A stretch of DNA of 64,000 bases from Oscillospiraceae bacterium (GTDB taxonomy: Bacteria; Bacillota; Clostridia; Oscillospirales; Oscillospiraceae): assembly GCA_017408915.1 (NCBI GenBank), contig JAFQTS010000020.1, positions 24,496 to 88,495 on the forward strand, given 5' to 3'. Below, piece by piece: positions 43,451-51,441 of this stretch; positions within the stretch are counted from its first letter, which is position 1, and each line of letters starts with the position of its first letter. The translations under genes were made by a program, and so were the position numbers. The notes under the pieces were generated by a model. That model searched no databases, was not told the DNA's origin, and was given only the letters and a program-made list of their open reading frames with translations.

Positions 43451-44478
43451 CTGCCACCTGCCAGTTCCATCAAGAAGAGCTTCAATTCGCTCTCGGCGTT
43501 GATGCCCTTTTCGCTCTTCATGCGGCGATCCAGCGTCTGAGCGCGGCGCAATGCGGCAGAGCACCAGCGGCGATCCACACGGCGCGCCGCCTGCAGCAAC
43601 AGCTTGGCAGGATAATCGGAGCTCATTTTCCACAGTTCCTTCAGCCAGAAGCGGTCTTTCCCCTGCTCCAGTGCCAAACGGGCGGTGTAGAGGCGGCGCA
43701 GCTCCTTCCCCAGTGTTGCCAAAATGGCCACAGGCTCGGTCTGCATACGAAGAAGCTCAGAGAGAACATTGGCGGCCTTGTCAAACTCCCCCGCCGTGAC
43801 AGCGTTGGTAATGTCGAAAATCTTGGCATCGAGAATAGGCTCTGCCACGGCGTTGATGTCCTCGATGGTGATCATCTCGCCCTTGGCGAAGGCGCCGATC
43901 TTCTCCACCTCGGGGACGAGGTCGCCCATGAGCGTACCGCAGGTGAACAGCAGATGGTCGGCGGCAGCGCCGTCAATATCGTGACCCAGCGCCTTAAAGC
44001 GGCGGCGCAGCCAGTTCACCAGCGCACCCCGCTCCTGCTGCAAAAAGGCCACTTCCACCACGTGCTTGTCCAGCGCGGCGCACAGCTTCTTCATCTTCTT
44101 ATCCCGCTTATACTCCAAGGTGTCGCACAGGATAATGAGGGTGCAGTATTCGGGGAAATCCTCCAGCAGCGCCATCAGCGCCGTGCGGCTGCGCTCATCC
44201 AGCTTGAAGATGTCCCAGTCCTCCACCACAACCAGCGTATTCTGCGCCATCATGGGCATGGCCTCCACCACTTCCGTGAGCGCCTCCACCGTCAAGCCTT
44301 TGCCTGCAATGCGGTGGTAGTTAAACTCCTCAAAAGAGGGCTCGATCAAGGCCTCACGCACCTTCTCAAGGTAGGTGTTCTTCAAATACCGCTCCTCGCC
44401 GTAGAAGATGTAGAGATTGCGGAGGCTCTCCGCCTTCAAATCTGCCAAAAGCGCGGTATATCCCTTGTCAGCGGCCAT
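43447..44478 (-). CDS. holA: DNA polymerase III delta subunit
   Basis: 343 residues. The delta subunit opens the beta clamp as part of the clamp loader. The N-terminus reads LKAESLRNLYIFYGEERYLKNTYLEKV, followed by VVVEDWDIF and LIILCDTLEYKRDKKMKKL, then the lid region and the C-terminal collar domain (AVTAGEFDKAANVLSELL; PVAILATLGKELRRLY). No nucleotide-binding P-loop, as expected. The start at 44478 has GAGGTGAGGA and overlaps the comEC end by 11 bases. Confidence 0.94.
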   Translation of the reverse strand: MAADKGYTALLADLKAESLRNLYIFYGEERYLKNTYLEKVREALIEPSFEEFNYHRIAGKGLTVEALTEVVEAMPMMAQNTLVVVEDWDIFKLDERSRTALMALLEDFPEYCTLIILCDTLEYKRDKKMKKLCAALDKHVVEVAFLQQERGALVNWLRRRFKALGHDIDGAAADHLLFTCGTLMGDLVPEVEKIGAFAKGEMITIEDINAVAEPILDAKIFDITNAVTAGEFDKAANVLSELLRMQTEPVAILATLGKELRRLYTARLALEQGKDRFWLKELWKMSSDYPAKLLLQAARRVDRRWCSAALRRAQTLDRRMKSEKGINAESELKLFLMELAGGR

Positions 44479-46756
44479 CTTCCTCACCTCCGTAAATGGT
44501 AATGTCACCCTCTTCGTCCGTGCGGCGCACCACTGCGCCCACGGCCTCCAACCGTCCGATTGCCTCGGCGGTAGGGTGTCCGTAACTGTTATCTCCCACG
44601 CTGATGATGCCTACCTCAGGCCGCACGGCGGCGAGGAAGTCCTCGTGAGAGCTGTACTTCGAACCGTGGTGTCCCACCAGCAATACCTCCACATCGGGCA
44701 GAGGATATTTCTCAATGAGAGCACGCTCGGTGTTGTCTTTCATGTCGCCTGTAATGAGGACGTCAAAGTCCTCGGCAGTAGCCAGTACCGTAAGCCCCTG
44801 CTCGTTCATATCGCCCTTCCCCACAGGCGGGTAAAGGGTAATCATGGCCTCGCCAATGGCGTATAGCGTCTCCCGTGTAACGGTTTCTACCTTTACACCG
44901 TGACGGGCGGCGATTTCCTCCAGTTCTTCCCGCACGCCGTACTCATCCTCCACATCGGGGAGGTACAGCGTCTCCACCTTCATGGTGGATAATACCGTGG
45001 CAATACCGTTGGCGTGGTCGGCGTGGAAATGGGTCAGCGTCACCGCCTTGAGACGGTGGAAACCCATGGAAGAGAGCCTGTCCACAGCGTACGTTCCCGC
45101 GTCAATGTAGCTGTTGGAGCTGCCGCAGTCCACCAGCATGGCCTCGTTTTCCGAAAAGAGCACCACGCTCTCGCCCTGCCCTACATCCAATGCCGTTATG
45201 TTGATGTTCCCTGCGCGGTAGTCGAGGGTGTTGATAAAGATGGCAAGCACCAGTACCAGCACCGAGGCGGCGGTGGCAATGAGATATTTCCGCTTACGCC
45301 ACCGCTTCACGAGATAGCACAGGATAAAGCCTGCGTAGGTGCCCACCAGCCAAATCCGCAGCAAGGGGTTGGAGAAATACACCGCGTGGTAGCGCCAGCG
45401 GGTCAGAATGTAGGCAACGTACAGCACGACATGAATGAGGCCGAAGCTGATCCAGCCCATCAAACGGGCAAGAGGCAGCCACAGGAAGCCCAGCAGCACC
45501 GTGACGAAAGAGGTCATAAAGCCATAGCCCGCCAAAGGCACGGCGATCAGACCCGACAGCGGGGAAACGAGGGACAGGGTATCGAAATAGTAGGCCGTCA
45601 AAGGCGTGGTGAAAATGAGGGCGCCCAGCGTAACCGATACGCTGGCGCAGAGGAACGCCCACACGCGGCGGAAGTTCTTGCCCCAATTCTCCGCAGGCTT
45701 CATGAAGAATTGATAAATTCTCCCCGAGAGCAGCACAATGCCGAAGGTGGCGGCGAAGCTCAGCTGCAAGCTGATGGAATGGATGGCAAAGGGATTGCAC
45801 AGCAAAATCACCATCAGCGCCGTGCTGAGGGAGGTAATGGGGTCGCTGTCACGGCGGAAAAGGGGCGCGGACAGCAGGAAAATCTGCATGACGCAGGCCC
45901 GCACCACCGAGGGCGAGAGCCCCACCATACACATGTAGAAAAGCAGCACGCCGATGGTCACGCCGCAGAAAATACGGCGGCGATGACGGGGCAGCACGAA
46001 GGCCAGCAGCATCACCAAGAAGGCGCAGTGAAGTCCCGAAACGGCGAAGAGATGGGCAAGACCTGCCCCACGCATCATGGCATAATCCTCGTCGCTTAAG
46101 CCCTCGGTATCTCCTGTCAGCATGGCGGTGATGATACCCGCCACCTGCTCGTCACGCCAAATCTCGCGGATCTTCTCCACAAAAGCGCTGTGTACCTTCT
46201 GCGGCCACCAACGGATGCTGTCAGCGCTCCCCTCACCTACCGTCAGTTCTCCGCGGTCGTAGAGAAGGGCGTAGACGCCCTTGGCGTTAAAGTGAGTCAG
46301 CTTCGTGTCGTTAATGTTGGCGGCATCGTTCCACTCCGCCAAACCGCTGATGGTGTTACCGGGCTTGAGGGACAAAACCACCTCTTTATCGCCGTAGTAG
46401 ACGGCTTTTGCGCCACGATAGCCATCGAGGCGAATGGTCACTTTCGCCCCGTACTGGGCCTCCATAGGCTCGGCGCAGACCGTGCCCGAAAAGGGCAATT
46501 CCTGCCCGCAGTTATTAAGAACAGGCTGCTGCACCAACTGGGCAAAGGCGGTGAAATACACCACCGCTGCCGCCAAGGAGAAGGCCATCAGCACCGCGTG
46601 CTTGCCGTAACGCCAGCGCTTGCGGAAGAAGATCAAAATCCCGCCGCACAAGGCCAGTACTGCTGCAAAATACAGCATCCACCACGAGTGGGGCAGCACG
46701 GAGCAGAGCAGCACACCTGCCGAGAAAGAGAGGGCGATGGTCGCCAATACGCGCAT
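44468..46756 (-). CDS. comEC: ComEC/Rec2 DNA-uptake channel protein
   Basis: 762 residues. Order: two or three N-terminal membrane helices; an extracellular OB-type domain (about 90-210); the multi-helix Competence domain with GLAHLFAVSGLHCAFLVML and GLSPSVVRACVMQIF; and a C-terminal metallo-beta-lactamase-like domain (VLFSENEAMLVDCGS; VTLTHFHADHANGIATVL; LVGHHGSKYSSHEDFL). In competent bacteria it carries single-stranded DNA across the membrane; the MBL domain may degrade the other strand. comEA is not seen next to it. Start at 46756 from the GGAG site; first gene of comEC-holA-rnmV. Confidence 0.94.
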   Translation of the reverse strand: MRVLATIALSFSAGVLLCSVLPHSWWMLYFAAVLALCGGILIFFRKRWRYGKHAVLMAFSLAAAVVYFTAFAQLVQQPVLNNCGQELPFSGTVCAEPMEAQYGAKVTIRLDGYRGAKAVYYGDKEVVLSLKPGNTISGLAEWNDAANINDTKLTHFNAKGVYALLYDRGELTVGEGSADSIRWWPQKVHSAFVEKIREIWRDEQVAGIITAMLTGDTEGLSDEDYAMMRGAGLAHLFAVSGLHCAFLVMLLAFVLPRHRRRIFCGVTIGVLLFYMCMVGLSPSVVRACVMQIFLLSAPLFRRDSDPITSLSTALMVILLCNPFAIHSISLQLSFAATFGIVLLSGRIYQFFMKPAENWGKNFRRVWAFLCASVSVTLGALIFTTPLTAYYFDTLSLVSPLSGLIAVPLAGYGFMTSFVTVLLGFLWLPLARLMGWISFGLIHVVLYVAYILTRWRYHAVYFSNPLLRIWLVGTYAGFILCYLVKRWRKRKYLIATAASVLVLVLAIFINTLDYRAGNINITALDVGQGESVVLFSENEAMLVDCGSSNSYIDAGTYAVDRLSSMGFHRLKAVTLTHFHADHANGIATVLSTMKVETLYLPDVEDEYGVREELEEIAARHGVKVETVTRETLYAIGEAMITLYPPVGKGDMNEQGLTVLATAEDFDVLITGDMKDNTERALIEKYPLPDVEVLLVGHHGSKYSSHEDFLAAVRPEVGIISVGDNSYGHPTAEAIGRLEAVGAVVRRTDEEGDITIYGGEEDGR

Positions 46757-46793
46757 ACTCCTCTCCCCTTCCTCCTTGGTTCTTATCTTATAT

Positions 46794-46822
46794 AGTATAC
46801 CAAACATCGCCCGCAAGGGCAA
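46794..46822 (-). promoter_or_regulatory. Promoter of comEC-holA-rnmV
   Basis: Minus strand: -35 TTGCCC (46817-46822), 17 bases, -10 TATACT (46794-46799). Its -35 lies 2 bases from the terminator of the upstream pot operon. Confidence 0.65.
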
Positions 46823-46824
46823 TA

Positions 46825-46854
46825 AAAAATCCCGCCTATAAAGGCGGGATTTTT
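46825..46854 (-). terminator. Terminator of the pot-thioesterase operon
   Basis: AAAAATCCCGCC and GGCGGGATTTTT form a 12-bp stem with a 6-base loop and a T-tract on the minus strand, 4 bases after the thioesterase stop. Confidence 0.85.
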
Positions 46855-46858
46855 CACT

Positions 46859-47260
46859 TTACTTCATTCTCTCCAGCTTTTCATTGCACTTTTGCAAAAA
46901 GCGGTCGTTGGAGATAATGGCGCGGGTGTGGACACCCTCACCGATGGGGCCCTCTTCATCGAAGGCGGCAATTTTGAAGGTGATCATCTTGCCGTTTTCA
47001 CGGACGGCGGTGACCTCAGCGGTAGCCGTGACCTTCATACCCACAGGGGTGGGAGCCAAATGGTTGGTGGAAATCTCCACGCCCACGGTGCCCTTACCCT
47101 CGGGCAGTTCGGGCTGGATGCACCACATGGCGGCGCACTCCATCATGCCGATCATAAAGGGTGTACCGAACACATCGAGGCCGCCGGAGCCAACAGCGTT
47201 GGCGGTCAACTCGGGAGTGACGATCTTTTCAATGCTGTGCTTCATTCCAACAGTGATCAT
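46859..47260 (-). CDS. Hot-dog-fold thioesterase, fluoroacetyl-CoA-thioesterase-like
   Basis: 133 residues. The pattern GLDVFGTPFMIGMMECAAM, then TVGVEISTNHLAPTPVGMKVTATAEV is that of the FlK-like thioesterase group. Thr33, Glu41 and His67 keep the exact spacing of the FlK triad (Thr42, Glu50, His76). Relatives in gut Clostridia do not necessarily act on fluoroacetyl-CoA; a general acyl-CoA housekeeping role is likely. The second of two nearby ATGs is chosen because it is 8 bases from AGGAGG. It ends the polyamine-importer operon, 15 bases after potC/D. Confidence 0.85.
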   Translation of the reverse strand: MITVGMKHSIEKIVTPELTANAVGSGGLDVFGTPFMIGMMECAAMWCIQPELPEGKGTVGVEISTNHLAPTPVGMKVTATAEVTAVRENGKMITFKIAAFDEEGPIGEGVHTRAIISNDRFLQKCNEKLERMK

Positions 47261-47275
47261 AGTCATATCCTCCTA

Positions 47276-49273
47276 TCAGATACCCAGCTGCGTCCACAGC
47301 TTATCATAGAACTTCAGCGTCTCCTGAGGCAGATTCAGATACATCTCGCAGCGATCCAGCACCTCGGGAGGTGCAGCCATGATCTCGTAGATCTCGCTGT
47401 CCAACTCTTCCTCGTACAGCTCCTCATAGTAGGCGGGATAGCCCTCCAGCGCCTCGGTGTTGGGAGAGGCGTACCAAATGTAGTCCATATTGGCAAGGTT
47501 AGCCTCGGTGGAGGCGATAAAATTGATCCACGCCTCGGCCTCTTCCTTATGCTGGCTGGTCTCAAGGACGCACATAGCATCCACAAACCAGTTAGAGCCC
47601 TCCTTGGGCACAACGAAAGCCAAATCCTCGTTGTTCTCCAGCATGGTGAGGTAATCGCCTGCGTAGTACATGGAAATGGCGGCATTGCCGCCCTCCATCT
47701 TCTGATAGATCTCATCCATGACGAAGCCCTGATACACGCCGTTGGCCTTCGCCGTGCGCACCAGTTCAAAGGCCTCCTGCAGCTGCGCCTCGTCGGTGGT
47801 ATTGATGTCGTAGCCCAAGTAGCACAGGGCTGCCATCAGCGCATCGCGGGAGTTATTGATCATCAGCACTTCATCGGCGTACTGCTCATCGAACATGACG
47901 CTCCAGCTGTCGATAGGCTCGTCCACCATGGCGGTGTTATAGATGATGCCCACCGTGCCCCAAGTGTAGGGAACGGAATACTTGTTCTCGGGGTCGAAGC
48001 TGAGATTCTTGTACTGATCGTCAATGAGGGCATAGTTGGGGATATTGTCGTAGTTCAGCTCCGCAAGCAAGCCCTCGGCAGCGAGGCGGCCCACCATGTA
48101 GTCAGAGGGCACGATCACGTCGAAGTCCGCACCGCCCAAGGCGATGAGGGAGTAGAGGGCCTCGTTACTCTCCGCCGTCTGATAGTTGACGCGGATGCCC
48201 GTCTCCTCCTCAAACTGGGTGATAAGCTCTTCATCAATATACTCACCCCAAGAGCAGACATTCACCACGCGGTCGCCACGGGCAGCCACGCCCGTCACGA
48301 TCAGCGTACCAATGAGTGCCACAGCCAACGCTCCTGCCCCCACACGCTTGAGGACAGGGGTGATTTTGGAAGGCTTACGGACAGGGACAGCAGGTACTGC
48401 CGCCAAAGTGCGGCTCTGACGCTGCTTTTCCATGTGCGCCTCGCGGACATTGATGATGACCAAAAGGATCAGCACCGTTAAAAACAGCAGCGTAGAAATG
48501 GCGTTGATCTCGGGGCTGACGCGCTTTTTCGTCATGCCGTAGATGGTCATTGCCAAGGTAGAAGCACTTGTGCCTGCGGTAAAGTAACTGATAATGAAGT
48601 CATCCACCGACATAGTGAAGGCCGTCAGCGCACCGGAGATAATGCCGGGCTTGATCTCGGGGATGATGACCTTCCAGAAAGCCTGCATCCACGTGCAGCC
48701 CAAGTCCTGCGCCGCATCCACCAAGTTACGATCCATCTGCCGCAGCTTGGGGCTGACGGAGAGGATCACATAGGGGATGTTGAAGCAGACATGGGCGATC
48801 AGCAGCGTGCCAAAGCCCATGGTCAACCGCTCGGGCAGCACGATCACGCTTTGCCACGAGTTGACCCATGTGGCAATAGCGCCCCAGCCGTTAAACAGCA
48901 CCACGAACAGCAGGCACAGACCCACGCCCGTGACAATATCGGCGTTCATCATGGGGATGTTGTTCACCGCCGTCAGGGTATTGCGTGCCTTGCGGCGCAT
49001 ACCATAGAAGCCGATGGCGGCAAACGTACCGCCCACGGTGGCGATGATGGTGGCCAAGAGGGAGACAAGCAGCGTAATATACACGCTGTGCATAATGAGG
49101 CGGTCGTTTAAAAGCTCGGCATACCAGTGGAGAGAGAAGCCCTTCCACACGGTGGAGCTGTTGCCTTCGTTGAAGGAGAAAATAATCAGGATAAAGATGG
49201 GGGCATAGAGGAACAGACCCACCAGCAGCATCAGCAGGCGATTGCCCGCGTTGTTCTTCTTACGGGTCGTCAT
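47276..49273 (-). CDS. Fused polyamine-type ABC permease PotC and solute-binding protein PotD
   Basis: 665 residues. Residues 1 to about 285 are a PotC-type permease with six helices and the coupling EAA-type loop (LVDAAQDLGCTWMQAFWKVIIPEIKPG). A basic linker and a seventh helix (VGAGALAVALIGTLIVTGVAA, about 305-325) lead outside to a PotD-type binding domain (about 332-665: VVNVCSWGEYIDEELITQFEEETGIRVNYQT; FDVIVPSDYMVGRL; SVPYTWGTVGIIYN). The binding protein is thus tethered to its own permease instead of being a lipoprotein. Putrescine or spermidine is the likely cargo. Overlaps potB by 4 bases. Confidence 0.93.
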   Translation of the reverse strand: MTTRKKNNAGNRLLMLLVGLFLYAPIFILIIFSFNEGNSSTVWKGFSLHWYAELLNDRLIMHSVYITLLVSLLATIIATVGGTFAAIGFYGMRRKARNTLTAVNNIPMMNADIVTGVGLCLLFVVLFNGWGAIATWVNSWQSVIVLPERLTMGFGTLLIAHVCFNIPYVILSVSPKLRQMDRNLVDAAQDLGCTWMQAFWKVIIPEIKPGIISGALTAFTMSVDDFIISYFTAGTSASTLAMTIYGMTKKRVSPEINAISTLLFLTVLILLVIINVREAHMEKQRQSRTLAAVPAVPVRKPSKITPVLKRVGAGALAVALIGTLIVTGVAARGDRVVNVCSWGEYIDEELITQFEEETGIRVNYQTAESNEALYSLIALGGADFDVIVPSDYMVGRLAAEGLLAELNYDNIPNYALIDDQYKNLSFDPENKYSVPYTWGTVGIIYNTAMVDEPIDSWSVMFDEQYADEVLMINNSRDALMAALCYLGYDINTTDEAQLQEAFELVRTAKANGVYQGFVMDEIYQKMEGGNAAISMYYAGDYLTMLENNEDLAFVVPKEGSNWFVDAMCVLETSQHKEEAEAWINFIASTEANLANMDYIWYASPNTEALEGYPAYYEELYEEELDSEIYEIMAAPPEVLDRCEMYLNLPQETLKFYDKLWTQLGI

Positions 49274-50124
49274 AGCATCACCGCCTGTTCCTCGCCCTCA
49301 CCGAAGCGATTCATCACCAGCATGCAAATGACCACCACCGCCATCATCACCAAGGAGATGGCAGCGCCCAGCTGGGGGTTATACGCGCCGCCTAAGAACT
49401 GACGCTCAATGAGGTCGCCCAACAACAGCTCCGTGCCGCCGCCCAGCATACGGGAGATGGCAAAGGTGGACACGGAAGGGACGAACACCATGGTAATGCC
49501 CGAGAGGACACCGGGCAGCGACAGGGGCAAAATCACCTTGCGGAACACCGTCACGCTGTCGGCGCCCAAGTCGCGGGCAGCCTCGATCAAAGAGCCGTCC
49601 AGCTTCACGATGACGGAGTAAATGGGTAGGATCATAAAGGGCAGGTAGTTATACACCATACCCAGCACCACAGCGCCCTGTGTGCCGATCATGGAGAAAT
49701 ACTCGATCTCGCTGCCCGTGATGTTGTTGTAGAGGGCAATAATACCCAACTTATGAAACAACTGGTTCAACAAACCGTTGTTCTCCAAAATGGTCATCCA
49801 AGAGTAGGTGCGCAGCAGGAAGTTCATCCACATGGGCAGCATAATGAGCACCATGGCGATGCGCTGGAAGGATGCGCCCTCACGGCTGAGCCAATAGGAC
49901 ACGGGATAGCCCACCAAGAGACAGACGGCAGTGGCGATCAGCGCCAGCTTAAAGGAGCGGAGAAACACCGAGCCGTAAGCTCCCATCTGGGCGAAGTTAT
50001 CCCACGTAAAGCCGCCCTCGCCGTTGGAGAAGGCGTAGATGACCATGATGATAATGGGGGCAACCACAAAGATGCCCATCCATACCACATAGGGCACGGA
50101 GAAACGGGAGAGCTTATTCTTCAT
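49270..50124 (-). CDS. potB: Polyamine-type ABC importer permease PotB
   Basis: 284 residues, six helices. Starts [32 protein letters not shown]; the EAA loop is [32 protein letters not shown]. It pairs with the PotC half of the fused subunit. The ATG at 50124 overlaps the potA end by 11 bases; longer upstream codons lie within potA. Confidence 0.94.
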   Translation of the reverse strand: MKNKLSRFSVPYVVWMGIFVVAPIIIMVIYAFSNGEGGFTWDNFAQMGAYGSVFLRSFKLALIATAVCLLVGYPVSYWLSREGASFQRIAMVLIMLPMWMNFLLRTYSWMTILENNGLLNQLFHKLGIIALYNNITGSEIEYFSMIGTQGAVVLGMVYNYLPFMILPIYSVIVKLDGSLIEAARDLGADSVTVFRKVILPLSLPGVLSGITMVFVPSVSTFAISRMLGGGTELLLGDLIERQFLGGAYNPQLGAAISLVMMAVVVICMLVMNRFGEGEEQAVML

Positions 50125-51253
50125 CCTCGCTCTCCTCCTCGTCCTCCACGCCGGCATCTGCCAGCTCCTCGTACTCCTCGGAATAGGAGGAGTAGTCACC
50201 GAACATACCGGAGTATTCGCTCTTCTTCATAATGTGGAAGCCCTCGGGCTCAATGCGCACGCCGATACGACCACCCTCGGGAGAGTAGTCGGTGGTCTGA
50301 ATGAGCCACTTAAAGCCGCGGAAATCCACAATGATGTCGTACTGCATACCCTTGAACGTCACGTTGGTCACCGTACCCACCAGCTGACCCTGTTCCACGG
50401 GAACAATGTCAATATCCTCGGGGCGAATGACCACGTCCACAGGCTCATTGGGTGCAAAGCCGCCGTCCACGCAGGGGAACTCACGACCGTACATCTTCAC
50501 CACATTGTCCCGCACCATAGTGCCGTTGAGAATATTGGACTCGCCGATAAAGTCCGCCACAAAGGCGTTCTTGGGCTCGTTATAAATATCCTCCGGCGTG
50601 CCGATCTGCTGAATGCGGCCCTTGTTCATCACCACCACCGTGTCGGACATGGTGAGAGCCTCCTCCTGATCGTGGGTCACGTAGATAAAGGTGATGCCCA
50701 TCTGCTGCTGGATACGCTTCAATTCATTCTGCATATCCTTGCGCAGACGCAGGTCGAGAGCGCCCAGAGGCTCGTCCAAAAGCAGCACCTTGGGACGGTT
50801 CACCAGTGCGCGGGCGATGGCCACACGCTGCTGCTGACCGCCGGAGAGCTGATCGATGCGGCGGTTTTCAAAGCCCACCAGCGACACCACGCTCAACATC
50901 TCCTTCACACGCTCCTCCACCTCGGCCTGAGGCACCTTGGCAATACGCAAACCGAAGGCAATGTTTTCAAAAACATCCAAATGAGGGAAAAGGGCGTACT
51001 TTTGGAACACCGTATTGATCTGCCGCTTGTGGGGCGGCACATCATTAATCCTCACACCATCGAAGGTCACATCGCCGGAAGTGGGCGTGGTGAAACCACC
51101 AATGATCCGCAGCGTGGTAGTCTTGCCGCAGCCACTGGGGCCTAAGAGTGTGAGGAATTCAGAATCGTTAATATACAAATTGATGTTATCGAGAACCAGC
51201 TCGTCGTCAAACGCCATGCAGAGATTATGCAGGCGAATCAACTCTTTGGACAT
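50114..51253 (-). CDS. potA: Polyamine-type ABC importer ATPase PotA
   Basis: 379 residues. ATPase domain: [69 protein letters not shown]. The C-terminal regulatory TOBE-type domain covers about 240-345 ([32 protein letters not shown]). The last about 35 residues are Glu/Asp/Tyr-rich ([21 protein letters not shown] region), not usual for PotA and of unknown use. First gene of the operon; ribosome site GGGGGAGG. Confidence 0.95.
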   Translation of the reverse strand: MSKELIRLHNLCMAFDDELVLDNINLYINDSEFLTLLGPSGCGKTTTLRIIGGFTTPTSGDVTFDGVRINDVPPHKRQINTVFQKYALFPHLDVFENIAFGLRIAKVPQAEVEERVKEMLSVVSLVGFENRRIDQLSGGQQQRVAIARALVNRPKVLLLDEPLGALDLRLRKDMQNELKRIQQQMGITFIYVTHDQEEALTMSDTVVVMNKGRIQQIGTPEDIYNEPKNAFVADFIGESNILNGTMVRDNVVKMYGREFPCVDGGFAPNEPVDVVIRPEDIDIVPVEQGQLVGTVTNVTFKGMQYDIIVDFRGFKWLIQTTDYSPEGGRIGVRIEPEGFHIMKKSEYSGMFGDYSSYSEEYEELADAGVEDEEESEDEE

Positions 51254-51357
51254 GTATCCTCCCCCGTTCTAACAAGTAGTTTGCCGTCTTGCGCGGGGTT
51301 CATCCTCGGACCCCAACGAGGGTGGTGGGGCTGTAATGTTTCGTTGCAATTCGGCAA
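51254..51357 (-). promoter_or_regulatory. Structured 5' leader of the pot operon (candidate cis-regulatory RNA)
   Basis: A 104-base leader begins at the predicted transcription start. A closing stem TTGCCG (51352-51357) with CGGCAA (51281-51286) encloses mutually exclusive helices: CCCCA/TGGGG (51326-51330 with 51311-51315), CCTCG/CGAGG (51317-51321 with 51304-51308) and GGGGT/ACCCC (51310-51314 with 51295-51299). CCCCG (51294-51298) can also pair with CGGGG (51262-51266) at the potA ribosome site. This is the logic of a translational switch. No known riboswitch class was recognised. Confidence 0.45.
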
Positions 51358-51362
51358 GATAC

Positions 51363-51416
51363 ACTATATAGAAAACCACAGGAAAAGTCAACATAGAAAA
51401 CGGGAAAAGTCGACAT
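51363..51416 (-). promoter_or_regulatory. pot operon promoter with a 14-base direct repeat
   Basis: Minus strand: -35 TTGACT (51386-51391), 17 bases, -10 TATAGT (51363-51368). The plus-strand sequence GGAAAAGTC-R-ACAT occurs at 51381-51394 and 51403-51416 (13 of 14 identical), offset 22 bases, about two helical turns. One copy covers the -35 box; the other is in the terminator stem of the upstream gene. Confidence 0.6.
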
Positions 51417-51431
51417 GACTTCTCCCGTTTT
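51397..51431 (-). terminator. Terminator of the RluA-lipoprotein operon
   Basis: AAAACGGGAGAAGTC and GACTTTTCCCGTTTT pair over 15 bp (one G-T pair) around a 5-base loop, 10 bases after the lipoprotein stop. The T-tract is short. Confidence 0.75.
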
Positions 51432-51441
51432 TGTAGGTTGG

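Noticed and set aside
51254-51357. Guanidine-I (ykkC) riboswitch upstream of potA
   Set aside because: A GGTCCGAG stretch resembles part of the motif, but the other conserved blocks are missing. It is reported only as an unclassified structured leader.
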